DNA of 5,445 nucleotides. Source: Anaerolineales bacterium (GTDB lineage: Bacteria > Chloroflexota > Anaerolineae > 4572-78 > J111). Shown piece after piece: positions 1 through 5,098 of the stretch (the first letter of the stretch is position 1; the number at the start of each line of letters is the position of its first letter). The DNA lies in assembly GCA_012032575.1 (NCBI GenBank), contig JAAUSP010000534.1:1-5445 (forward strand). The letters are read 5' to 3'. A program made the translations under genes and the position numbers. The notes beneath the pieces were generated by a model. It was not told the origin of the DNA. It was given only the letters and a program-made list of their open reading frames with translations, and made no database searches.

Positions 1-1778
1 AGCTGTTGACCAACCGCGAGGTGCTGGACGAGCAGGCCGAACTGGGTATCTGGCTGGAAGCGGACGAAGCTAACCGCACCCTGACCATCCGCGATACCGG
101 TATCGGTATGACCCGCGAGGAGATGGTGGAAAACCTGGGCACCATCGCCCGTTCCGGGGCCAAGAGTTTTTTGCAGGCGATGGAAGAGGCCGGCAAAAAG
201 GGACAGGGTATCACCGCCGATATTATCGGCCAGTTTGGGGTTGGTTTTTACTCTGTCTTCATGGTGGCCGAGGAAGTCACCGTGACCTCCCGCTCTTATC
301 AGCGCGAGGCTGAGGCGGCGGTCTGGTCGTCCCAGGGACAGGGGACTTATACCATTGCTGCGGCTGATAAGGCCGATCGGGGCACGACCCTTCAGGTCAA
401 GCTCAAGGAAGAAGCCAAAGAGTTTGCCACGACCTACAAGCTGCGCCAGATTGTCAAGACCCACTCCGACTTTGTGGCCTTTCCGATTTACCTCAAGGAG
501 CGCAAGCCCCCGGCCGAAGGCGAAACCGAAGGCAAAATCGAGTTCACCCAGATCAACCAGCAAAAAGCCATTTGGCGGCAGTCGCCGCGCGAGGTGGACG
601 AGGAAAAGTACGAATCGTTCTACCATCAATCTACCTTTGATTTTGGCAAGCCGCTGCTGCGGGTCCACACCTCGGCGGACGCGCCGGCGCAGTTTTACGC
701 CCTGCTCTTCATCCCCTCGAAAAGGGATTACCGCCTGTTTGGGACCAAAGAGGATCACGGCCTGAAACTCTACTCGCGCAAAATCCTCATCCGTGAGAAC
801 TTCAAGGAGTTGCTGCCCAACTACCTGCGTTTTATCGAGGGTGTCGTAGATTCTGAGGACCTGCCGCTGAATGTCTCGCGTGAGATGGTTCAGGCGACGC
901 CGGTGCTTGACAAAATCAAGCATGTACTGGTCCGCCGCATCTCCGGCGATCTGGCCGACCTGGCCAAAGATAAGCCCGACACCTACCGCACCTTCTGGCA
1001 GGAGTTCGGCGGTTTCATCAAAGAGGGCATTGCCATTGACCCCGACAGCCGGGGCAAATTTACCGATTTGCTGCGCTTTCAATCGAGCAAAGGGGCCAAT
1101 GCTGAGGAGTGGGTCTCGCTGGCCGAATACGTCGCGCGGATGAAAGCGGATCAGAGCGAAATCTATTACATTCTGGGCGACGACTACAATGTGATCTCGC
1201 GCAGCCCGCACCTGGAATATTTCAAAAAGCACGACATCGAGGTGCTGTATCTGACCGACCCGATGGACAGCTTTATGCTGGTCGGCCTGAACGATTACAG
1301 CGGCAAACCGCTCAAAAATGTGGACGACGCCGGCCTCAACCTGCCCGAAGACAGCAAAAGTGAAGCAGCGAAGGAAGCCGAAACCGCTCTCCCGGCGGAT
1401 AAATTTGAGGCACTCGTGACTCGCTTCAAAGAGGCACTCAAAGACCGGGTGGAAGATGTCCGCGAGAGTAAAATCCTCACCGACAGTCCTTGCCGGCTGG
1501 TTAACCCGCCCAATGCCATGAATACCAACATGCAGCGGGTGCAGCGCTTGCTGGGCAAAGATTACCAGATTCCCAAGAAAATCCTCGAAATCAATCGCAG
1601 CAGCGCCCTGGTGCAAAACCTGGCGGCGCGACTGGCCGCCAACCCCGATGATGCCCTGGTCAATCCCCTGATCGAGCAGCTTTTTGAAAGCGCCCTGGTG
1701 CTCGAAGGCATCCATCCCAATCCGGCTGATATGATCCCCCGGATTCAGCAGCTCATGGAGGCAGCAGCCAAGCTGTAA
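1..1778 (+). CDS. htpG: Molecular chaperone HtpG (Hsp90 family), 5' truncated by window edge
   Basis: Cytosolic ATP-dependent dimeric chaperone that remodels client proteins. The frame is open from base 3 and ends at TAA 1776-1778; the TTG at 6 is internal, not a start. The visible 590-odd residues begin inside the N-terminal GHKL ATPase domain. The nucleotide-binding DTGIGMT motif is at 93-113, the lid segment IGQFGVGFYS at 225-254, and a DRGTTLQ segment near 375-395. The middle domain carries the hallmark DLPLNVSRE at 858-884, the stretch that includes the ATP-contacting arginine in Hsp90 proteins. The C-terminal dimerisation domain ends in a helical ALVLEGIHPNPADM segment. Compared from memory with E. 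coli HtpG (624 aa), about 50 N-terminal residues are missing, including the ELISNASDA helix with the catalytic Glu; this is a window-edge effect, not decay. No internal frameshift is seen over 1.77 kb, which argues against generally poor sequence quality. Confidence 0.98.
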   Translation, partial: LLTNREVLDEQAELGIWLEADEANRTLTIRDTGIGMTREEMVENLGTIARSGAKSFLQAMEEAGKKGQGITADIIGQFGVGFYSVFMVAEEVTVTSRSYQREAEAAVWSSQGQGTYTIAAADKADRGTTLQVKLKEEAKEFATTYKLRQIVKTHSDFVAFPIYLKERKPPAEGETEGKIEFTQINQQKAIWRQSPREVDEEKYESFYHQSTFDFGKPLLRVHTSADAPAQFYALLFIPSKRDYRLFGTKEDHGLKLYSRKILIRENFKELLPNYLRFIEGVVDSEDLPLNVSREMVQATPVLDKIKHVLVRRISGDLADLAKDKPDTYRTFWQEFGGFIKEGIAIDPDSRGKFTDLLRFQSSKGANAEEWVSLAEYVARMKADQSEIYYILGDDYNVISRSPHLEYFKKHDIEVLYLTDPMDSFMLVGLNDYSGKPLKNVDDAGLNLPEDSKSEAAKEAETALPADKFEALVTRFKEALKDRVEDVRESKILTDSPCRLVNPPNAMNTNMQRVQRLLGKDYQIPKKILEINRSSALVQNLAARLAANPDDALVNPLIEQLFESALVLEGIHPNPADMIPRIQQLMEAAAKL

Positions 1779-2464
1779 TGGAAGGATGGAAGGATGGAAG
1801 GATGGATAGCACCACCCGGAAAGCTGCTTTCCAACCTTCCAACCTTCCAACCTTCCACGCTCTTCCCTTCGCCCTCGGCCTTTTTCTCTTTTCTATTTAT
1901 CTCCTCACCTTTTCCGGCAAATTTCATGTGATGGACGAACTGGCTGTGTTCACCGCCGGCCACAACCTGGCCCAACACGGCCGGGCCGACATCAACCCGC
2001 TGATCTGGACCAACCACTGGACTCCCAATCCGCCCGGCATCTGGGGTAGCGACGATAATCTTTACACCAAAAAACCCCCCGGCATCTCCTTTCTGACCGC
2101 GCCGCTGCTATGGCTGGGGCATGCGCTGCCCGGTCTCAACGCCGTGCATGTCGGCTTGCTGACCAACGCTCTGGTGACTGCCCTCACTGCCAGCCTGCTG
2201 TTTATCTGGCTGACCGACCTGGGCTTCACCCAATCCACAGCCACCCTGACCGTTTTGGGCTACGGGCTGGGGACCATCGCCTGGGTTTATGCCCGCATGT
2301 TCTGGGAGTCCTCGCTGCTGGCCCTCTTTTTTCTGGCTGCCGTCTGGACGGCTTATCGCGCCACCTATCTGGCTCCGTCCCAATCACGCTGGCTGCTGCT
2401 GTGCGGTCTGTTTGTCGCCATCAGTCTGACCCTTCGCTTTGAGGCAGCGATGGCGCTGGTTTGA
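1778..2464 (+). CDS. Glycosyltransferase-like membrane protein, N-terminal piece
   Basis: 228 residues with about six hydrophobic helices: residues ~29-47, 100-117, 123-145, 150-168, 172-192 and 200-217. The first predicted extracytoplasmic loop has FHVMDELAVFTAGHNLA, matching the position of the acidic D-E motif of GT-C enzymes (ArnT/PMT type), and then YTKKPPGISFLTAP, resembling the KPP motif of PMT_2 proteins. LTLRFEAAMAL near the end is also typical. The piece stops at TGA 2462-2464 directly after ALV, in the middle of a hydrophobic stretch that continues as LIGLYLV in frame 1. The only possible starts upstream of helix 1 are ATG 1778 (overlapping the htpG stop as TAATG) and ATG 1802; both lie in the octamer repeat, and ATG 1802 has the better-spaced AAGGA. 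Residues ~1-28 are therefore repeat-encoded. Donor and acceptor are unknown. Confidence 0.82.
   Translation: MEGWKDGRMDSTTRKAAFQPSNLPTFHALPFALGLFLFSIYLLTFSGKFHVMDELAVFTAGHNLAQHGRADINPLIWTNHWTPNPPGIWGSDDNLYTKKPPGISFLTAPLLWLGHALPGLNAVHVGLLTNALVTALTASLLFIWLTDLGFTQSTATLTVLGYGLGTIAWVYARMFWESSLLALFFLAAVWTAYRATYLAPSQSRWLLLCGLFVAISLTLRFEAAMALV
1779..1857 (+). repeat. Octanucleotide inverted repeat (GGAAGGAT / CCAACCTT arrays)
   Basis: The left arm 1779-1805 has three-plus tandem units of GGAAGGAT; the right arm 1831-1857 has three-plus units of CCAACCTT. The right arm reverse-complements the left at 24 of 27 positions, with one A·A mismatch per unit. Between the arms sits a smaller inverted repeat, GGAAAGC-T-GCTTTCC at 1818-1832. 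The block directly follows the htpG stop and is translated as MEGWKDGRMDS ... FQPSNLPTF. No T-tract follows, so it is not a standard intrinsic terminator. Confidence 0.93.
1790..1804 (+). promoter_or_regulatory. Repeat-borne Shine-Dalgarno and start codon
   Basis: AAGGA at 1790-1794 precedes ATG 1802-1804 by seven bases, an ideal spacing. Each octamer repeats this arrangement, giving ATGs at 1778, 1786, 1794 and 1802 in frames 2, 1, 3 and 2. Only the frame-2 ATGs open onto the glycosyltransferase. All lie in the 5' arm of the predicted hairpin, so folding could hide them. Use in the cell is inferred. Confidence 0.5.
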
Positions 2465-3920
2465 TCGGACTGTATTTGGTAGCAGGGACGCGCAGCGGAG
2501 GAGCAGAAGAGCAGAGGAGCAGAGGAGTGAAACCCCTCACGCACCACGCATCACGCATCACGCATCACGCATCACACTTTACCTCGCTCCCTCCCTGGTC
2601 ATCGGTCTGGGTCTGCTGTATTTCAATTACATTCGCTACGGTAGTTTCGCGGAGACGGGCTACACCCAGGAAATCCTCTTCCGAGAGCCGTGGGTGGGGG
2701 CTTATGGGCTGCTGTTCAGCCCTGGGCGGGGTTTGTTTATCTATTCACCGCTGCTGCTGCTGCTCTTTTGGGGACTGCGTCCCGCCTGGCGGCAGTTGCC
2801 TCGACTTTATTTCTGGCTGATTGCGGCGCTTTGTTTGGGTTACTGGTTGTTCTACGGCTCGTGGTTCGCCTGGGGCGGAGCCTGGGGCTGGGGACCGCGC
2901 TTCCTCCTGCCCATTTTACCGCTGCTGCTGCTCTTCGTAGCCGAGGCGATTAGTGCAGGGGAGCAGGGGACGCGAAGCGGGGGAGCAGAGGAGCAGGGGA
3001 GCGAAAAATTTCACGCATCACGCATCACGTTTTACGTCTTACTCACCCTCAGTCTCGCCATCAACCTCCTCGGCATCCTGGTAGATTTCAACGAGCATTT
3101 TCTGCGACTGGGCACAAACGACAACTTTGTTTTCAACTGGGCTGTTTTTCCGCCGCTGGCCCACTGGCAGATTTTGCAGGAGGGCCTGGTGGACTTGATT
3201 TGGCTGCAATCCACCGGGCTGGGATTAGCAATTGTCTGGCCCGTTCTGCTGCCGGCCCTGGCCCTGTTTGTGCTGGCAACCATCAACCTGATTATTACCT
3301 ATCGCGGCCAAAAAGAAATAAGAAATAAGAAAAAAGAAAAACCCACACTTCAGACTTCACGCATCACGCATCACGCATCACGTTTCATCCTTCACGCGAA
3401 GCGTTCATCCTTCATCCTACTCCTGCTCACCCTGGCCCTGACCTGCCTCATCCTGCGCGGCACTGCCCAGGTCGGCCAGGCTGGCGAACAGGCTCAAGCC
3501 GATTTGCCCGTGCTGACCACCCTGACCAACTCAGTCCGCCCCGGCGACGCTCTGTTGGTCCCTATGCCCCCGTTTGGCGATGTCCAGGAGATTACCACCC
3601 GGCTGATGAGCTATCTGAACCACCCACTGCCGACCTACGCCTGGATCGAAAGCGACCCCCGCGCCATCCAGCCCGCCGAACGTGAACACGTCTGGCAGGC
3701 CGTCCAGGGGCAAGCCCAGCGAGTCTGGTTGTTTGAGCGTTGGCTCGCTCAGGGCGACCCGCCGACCCAAACTGCCATTCGTCTGAATGAGGAGGCTTTT
3801 CCCCTGCAAGAACAGTGGTTTGAGGGAAGCGGGCGCTTGACGCTTTATGCGTTGGCTGGTCAAGACTCGTCGGCCCCGACGCCTCTTGGTGTCCCTTTCA
3901 GGGGGGCTGACTTTGCTTGA
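2439..3920 (+). CDS. Glycosyltransferase-like membrane protein, central/C-terminal membrane piece
   Basis: Continuation of the preceding piece in frame 3. The nominal ATG at 2439 is out of frame inside the upstream piece, and residues 1-46 are arginine-rich non-native reading plus repeat, so genuine homology starts at about YLAPSLVIGLGLL (nt ~2577). Hydrophobic segments lie near residues 48-66, 90-112, 120-140, 150-170, 195-213, 258-285 and 325-341. The conserved-looking LLFSPGRGLFIYSP stretch is nt ~2710-2751. After the last helix comes a soluble, presumably extracytoplasmic region (LPVLTTLTNSVRPGDALLV...). Repeat-derived inserts occupy residues ~172-197 and ~291-324, each in a polar loop and in frame. 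Reading ends at TGA 3918-3920, ten residues after a G6 run where frame 1 takes over with better-fitting sequence. Same family as above; not an independent gene. Confidence 0.78.
   Translation: MRQRWRWFDRTVFGSRDAQRRSRRAEEQRSETPHAPRITHHASRITLYLAPSLVIGLGLLYFNYIRYGSFAETGYTQEILFREPWVGAYGLLFSPGRGLFIYSPLLLLLFWGLRPAWRQLPRLYFWLIAALCLGYWLFYGSWFAWGGAWGWGPRFLLPILPLLLLFVAEAISAGEQGTRSGGAEEQGSEKFHASRITFYVLLTLSLAINLLGILVDFNEHFLRLGTNDNFVFNWAVFPPLAHWQILQEGLVDLIWLQSTGLGLAIVWPVLLPALALFVLATINLIITYRGQKEIRNKKKEKPTLQTSRITHHASRFILHAKRSSFILLLLTLALTCLILRGTAQVGQAGEQAQADLPVLTTLTNSVRPGDALLVPMPPFGDVQEITTRLMSYLNHPLPTYAWIESDPRAIQPAEREHVWQAVQGQAQRVWLFERWLAQGDPPTQTAIRLNEEAFPLQEQWFEGSGRLTLYALAGQDSSAPTPLGVPFRGADFA
2481..2576 (+). 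repeat. Composite repeat module 1: GGAGCAGA-type octamers plus five TCACGCA heptamers
   Basis: The purine-rich left half (2481-2530) contains the core ACGCGCAGCG (2488-2497) and GGAGCAGA-like octamers. The right half has five TCACGCA units at 2537-2571, the second with T to C, plus a partial unit. It interrupts the glycosyltransferase after LIGLYLV and before ITLYLAPSL, between hydrophobic segments. Left-half peptide RSGGAEEQ is in frame 1 while right-half HASRIT leading into the helix is in frame 3, so a frame break lies inside the module. No flanking target duplication is visible. Confidence 0.92.
2955..3029 (+). repeat. Composite repeat module 2: G-rich octamers plus TCACGCA heptamers
   Basis: Same plan as module 1: a G-rich left half with the core ACGCGAAGCG (2970-2979), a short A/T hinge, then two and a half TCACGCA units at 3011-3029. 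It is read in one frame as TRSGGAEEQ ... HASRIT and joins helix FYVLLTLSLAINLLG, so here the insert preserves the reading frame. It lies in the loop after LLLLFVAEAI. Confidence 0.92.
2958..2999 (+). other. Potential G-quadruplex in module 2, coding strand
   Basis: Four runs of at least four G at 2958-2961, 2966-2969, 2979-2983 and 2996-2999, separated by loops of 4, 9 and 12 bases. Loops two and three exceed the usual seven-base rule, but four-tier runs can compensate. Being on the coding strand, it would form in the mRNA or non-template DNA. Confidence 0.45.
3314..3417 (+). repeat. Composite repeat module 3: AGAAAWA, TCACGCA and TTCATCC heptamers
   Basis: Four 7-nt units AGAAATA/AGAAAAA at 3314-3341, then three and a half TCACGCA units at 3357-3382, then TTCATCC units at 3384-3390, 3404-3410 and 3411-3417. 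The last group is interrupted by TTCACGC and the perfect hairpin ACGC-GAA-GCGT (3394-3404), which shares its core with modules 1 and 2. It is in frame, lying in the lysine-rich loop before helix SFILLLLTLALTCLIL. Confidence 0.9.
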
Positions 3921-4308
3921 TTTTGCTGTCTTGGGAAATACGCCTGCACCGGGCGAAGTCTTGAAACTGCGGCTGACCTGGCAAGCTGCTGCCGCCGCCG
4001 ATTTGGCCGGGCAAAACCTGCCCCCTGACAGCCTGATTGCCTTTGCCCAGTTAGTGGGTGAAACGGACGGGCAAAAAGTAGCCCAGGTGGATCGCCTGCT
4101 GGTGGATTTGCACAATTTCCAGGCATCGCCGCTGCTGCCGGGGCAAACGCTCCGGCAGGGCTATGGCCTGCAACTGCCCGCCGACCTGCCCCCCGGCGCA
4201 TACTCGCTGGTGGTGGGCCTGTATCAGGCCAGCAGCGGCCGGCGTCTCCCCCGCGCCGATAGCAGCCCCGACGACTTTTTGTATTTGACCACACTCCAGA
4301 TCAAATAG
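3847..4308 (+). CDS. C-terminal beta-rich domain of the same glycosyltransferase, in frame 1
   Basis: Real content begins at about 3901 with GGLTLLDFAVLGNTPAPGEVLKLRL; the codons from ATG 3847 to 3900 read arginine-rich out-of-frame text. That ATG has no well-spaced Shine-Dalgarno, so independent translation is unlikely. The domain has alternating strand-like segments (VLKLRLTWQAA, SLIAFAQLVG, LPPGAYSLVVGLYQ) and ends DFLYLTTLQIK at TAG 4306-4308. I recognise it from memory as a beta-sandwich-like tail repeatedly found at the end of Chloroflexota multi-spanning glycosyltransferase-like proteins, with the pattern of a loop effector segment followed by LPPGxYxLxVGLY. It should lie outside the cytoplasmic membrane if fused to the preceding piece. 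Removing one G from 3901-3906 makes it continuous with that piece. Confidence 0.75.
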   Translation: MRWLVKTRRPRRLLVSLSGGLTLLDFAVLGNTPAPGEVLKLRLTWQAAAAADLAGQNLPPDSLIAFAQLVGETDGQKVAQVDRLLVDLHNFQASPLLPGQTLRQGYGLQLPADLPPGAYSLVVGLYQASSGRRLPRADSSPDDFLYLTTLQIK

Positions 4309-4358
4309 TTGTTTTCTTAATAATTTACTCGATCCTTACGGATTCCCATGCCTGTTAG

Positions 4359-4367
4359 TGTTACAAT
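4359..4367 (+). promoter_or_regulatory. Extended -10 promoter for the PAS-like gene
   Basis: TG-T-TACAAT fits the extended -10 pattern TGnTATAAT with one mismatch. No good -35 is found 16-18 bases upstream, which extended -10 promoters can tolerate. The start point would be about 4374-4375, placing the hairpin at 4378-4427 at the very 5' end of a leader of about 72 nt. The region is AT-rich relative to its surroundings. Confidence 0.45.
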
Positions 4368-4377
4368 TTGCATTAAG

Positions 4378-4427
4378 GGTGTCCCACTTCTTTTACTGGC
4401 AGGTTACTTTTGCCTAAGTGGGATGCC
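4378..4427 (+). promoter_or_regulatory. Leader hairpin upstream of the PAS-like gene
   Basis: A 12-bp stem pairs 4378-4389 with 4416-4427 (ten Watson-Crick pairs and two G·U pairs; core TCCCACTT/AAGTGGGA). Inside the loop a second short stem pairs GGCA 4398-4401 with TGCC 4411-4414. No U-tract follows, so it does not look like an intrinsic terminator. It may protect the mRNA 5' end, bind a regulator, or serve at DNA level as an operator. Confidence 0.55.
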
Positions 4428-4446
4428 GGAATAGCAGAACCACCGT

Positions 4447-5001
4447 ATGAAAAAGCGTACCAAAATTCCGGTCTTTATGCACGCGGTTGATACCTATGAT
4501 TTGCTGACTGCGGTCAACGACGAGTGGCTGGGCTTTGCTCAGGAGAATGAAGCGCCCTACTTGACCCGCCAGACGGTTATCGGTCGCCCTCTCTGGAACT
4601 TTATCACTGGCTTTGAAATCAGTCATATTTACCAACTCCTCATGCGGCAGGTTCGCCAGAGCCAGCACCGGTTGGTCTTTACTTATCGCTGTGACAGCCC
4701 GGTCTTTCGGCGTTATATGCAGATGGAGATCATTCCCCTGGATCATCAGGGGATTGAGTTTAGAAACTATCTGCTCCGGGAAGAACGCCGTGATCGCGTC
4801 CGTCTGCTCGATCTTGCTGCTGAGCGGAGTCGAGAATTGCTGCTGATGTGTGGCTGGTGTAACCGCATCTTCTGCCAGGATACCTGGCGTCCGGTCGAAG
4901 ACGCGGTCAATATCCTGGGCCTGTTCGCTCCCCCTGAACTGCCCCAAATCACCCACGGAATTTGCCCTGACTGCCTCCAGTCATTCAAGGACCTTGAGTG
5001 A
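4447..5001 (+). CDS. PAS-like sensory protein with C-terminal CxxC...HGICPxC module
   Basis: 184 residues, no signal peptide or membrane helix, so probably cytosolic. Residues ~13-110 look like a PAS-type sensory fold: DLLTAVNDEWLGFAQEN (cf. the NxxW/NPAW start of PAS domains), then VIGRPLWNFITG and a strand-rich second half. A charged helical linker follows (~110-132). The C-terminal module has C135-x2-C138 (CGWC), an extra C143, W147, H170 and C173-x2-C176 (HGICPDC). It resembles the CxWCKKIR...W...HGICPEC tail I know from PAS/GAF signalling proteins and response regulators, presumably zinc- or redox-binding; its function is not established. No kinase, cyclase or DNA-binding domain is present, so it may act through a partner. 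ATG 4447 is the first start after in-frame TAG 4432; no strong Shine-Dalgarno is seen. A structured leader and own promoter precede it. The cue is unknown. Confidence 0.8.
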   Translation: MKKRTKIPVFMHAVDTYDLLTAVNDEWLGFAQENEAPYLTRQTVIGRPLWNFITGFEISHIYQLLMRQVRQSQHRLVFTYRCDSPVFRRYMQMEIIPLDHQGIEFRNYLLREERRDRVRLLDLAAERSRELLLMCGWCNRIFCQDTWRPVEDAVNILGLFAPPELPQITHGICPDCLQSFKDLE

Positions 5002-5041
5002 AGGATCATCCGTTAGCCGAGACCTAAATCCCGGTAGCGGA

Positions 5042-5070
5042 TTGGCGCAAGACCGCTTCCTGGCTATACT
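5042..5070 (+). promoter_or_regulatory. Sigma-70-type promoter for the MBL-fold gene
   Basis: -35 TTGGCG (5042-5047), spacer of exactly 17 bases, -10 TATACT (5065-5070). The expected start point is near 5077, giving a leader of about 22 nt that includes the Shine-Dalgarno. It sits in the 97-nt gap after the PAS-like gene, so the hydrolase need not depend on read-through. Confidence 0.7.
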
Positions 5071-5086
5071 TCAATCAAATTACGTA

Positions 5087-5096
5087 AAAGGTGAGG
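5087..5096 (+). promoter_or_regulatory. Ribosome binding site deciding the MBL-fold gene start
   Basis: AAAGGTGAGG is a strong anti-16S match, with AGGTG ending five bases before ATG 5099. It fixes this ATG as the start although the frame runs off the window end. Confidence 0.75.
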
Positions 5097-5098
5097 TT

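Larger units (their letters stand above)
1778..4308 (+). pseudogene. GT-C (PMT_2-like) membrane glycosyltransferase gene split over three frames
   Basis: Three consecutive pieces in frames 2, 3 and 1 read as one protein of about 840 residues: N-terminal membrane half, C-terminal membrane half, extracytoplasmic domain, and a C-terminal beta-rich domain. The frame breaks are at about 2461 (one T too few in GGTTTGATC), somewhere within the repeat block 2481-2576, and at the G6 run 3901-3906 (one G too many). With T4 and G5 the text reads ALV-LIGLYLV and PFRG-LTLLDFAVLG without interruption. The second and third pieces have no credible start of their own. Such proteins normally transfer a sugar from a polyprenyl-phosphate carrier to an acceptor outside the cytoplasmic membrane. 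It may be a decayed gene, a phase-variable gene, or an intact gene with assembly errors in simple-sequence tracts; the sequence alone does not decide. Confidence 0.72.

Noticed and set aside
1779..1857. Intrinsic terminator of htpG
   Set aside because: The inverted repeat is long, but no T-tract follows the right arm and the block is read as coding sequence.
2455..2470. Programmed +1 frameshift of the prfB type (GTT TGA)
   Set aside because: A +1 shift leads to arginine-rich, non-hydrophobic text (DRTVFGSRD); the fitting continuation is in frame 1, and no Shine-Dalgarno-like stimulator sits just upstream.
2537..2576. CRISPR-like array
   Set aside because: Units are 7 nt, directly abutting, with no unique spacers; these are simple tandem repeats.
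2745..2935. CTG codon runs as a trinucleotide repeat element
   Set aside because: Short runs encoding leucines in membrane helices, explained by codon preference.
3531..4115. Reverse-strand reading frame of 194 codons
   Set aside because: Antisense to well-supported glycosyltransferase coding sequence, arginine/serine-rich, with no recognisable domain.
4414..4956. Reverse-strand reading frame of 180 codons
   Set aside because: Shadow of the PAS-like gene, whose CxxC and HGICPDC motifs show the forward strand is coding.
5027..5043. AATCC/GGATT hairpin as terminator or operator of the PAS-like gene
   Set aside because: Only a 5-bp stem with no T-tract; its overlap with the -35 could be chance.
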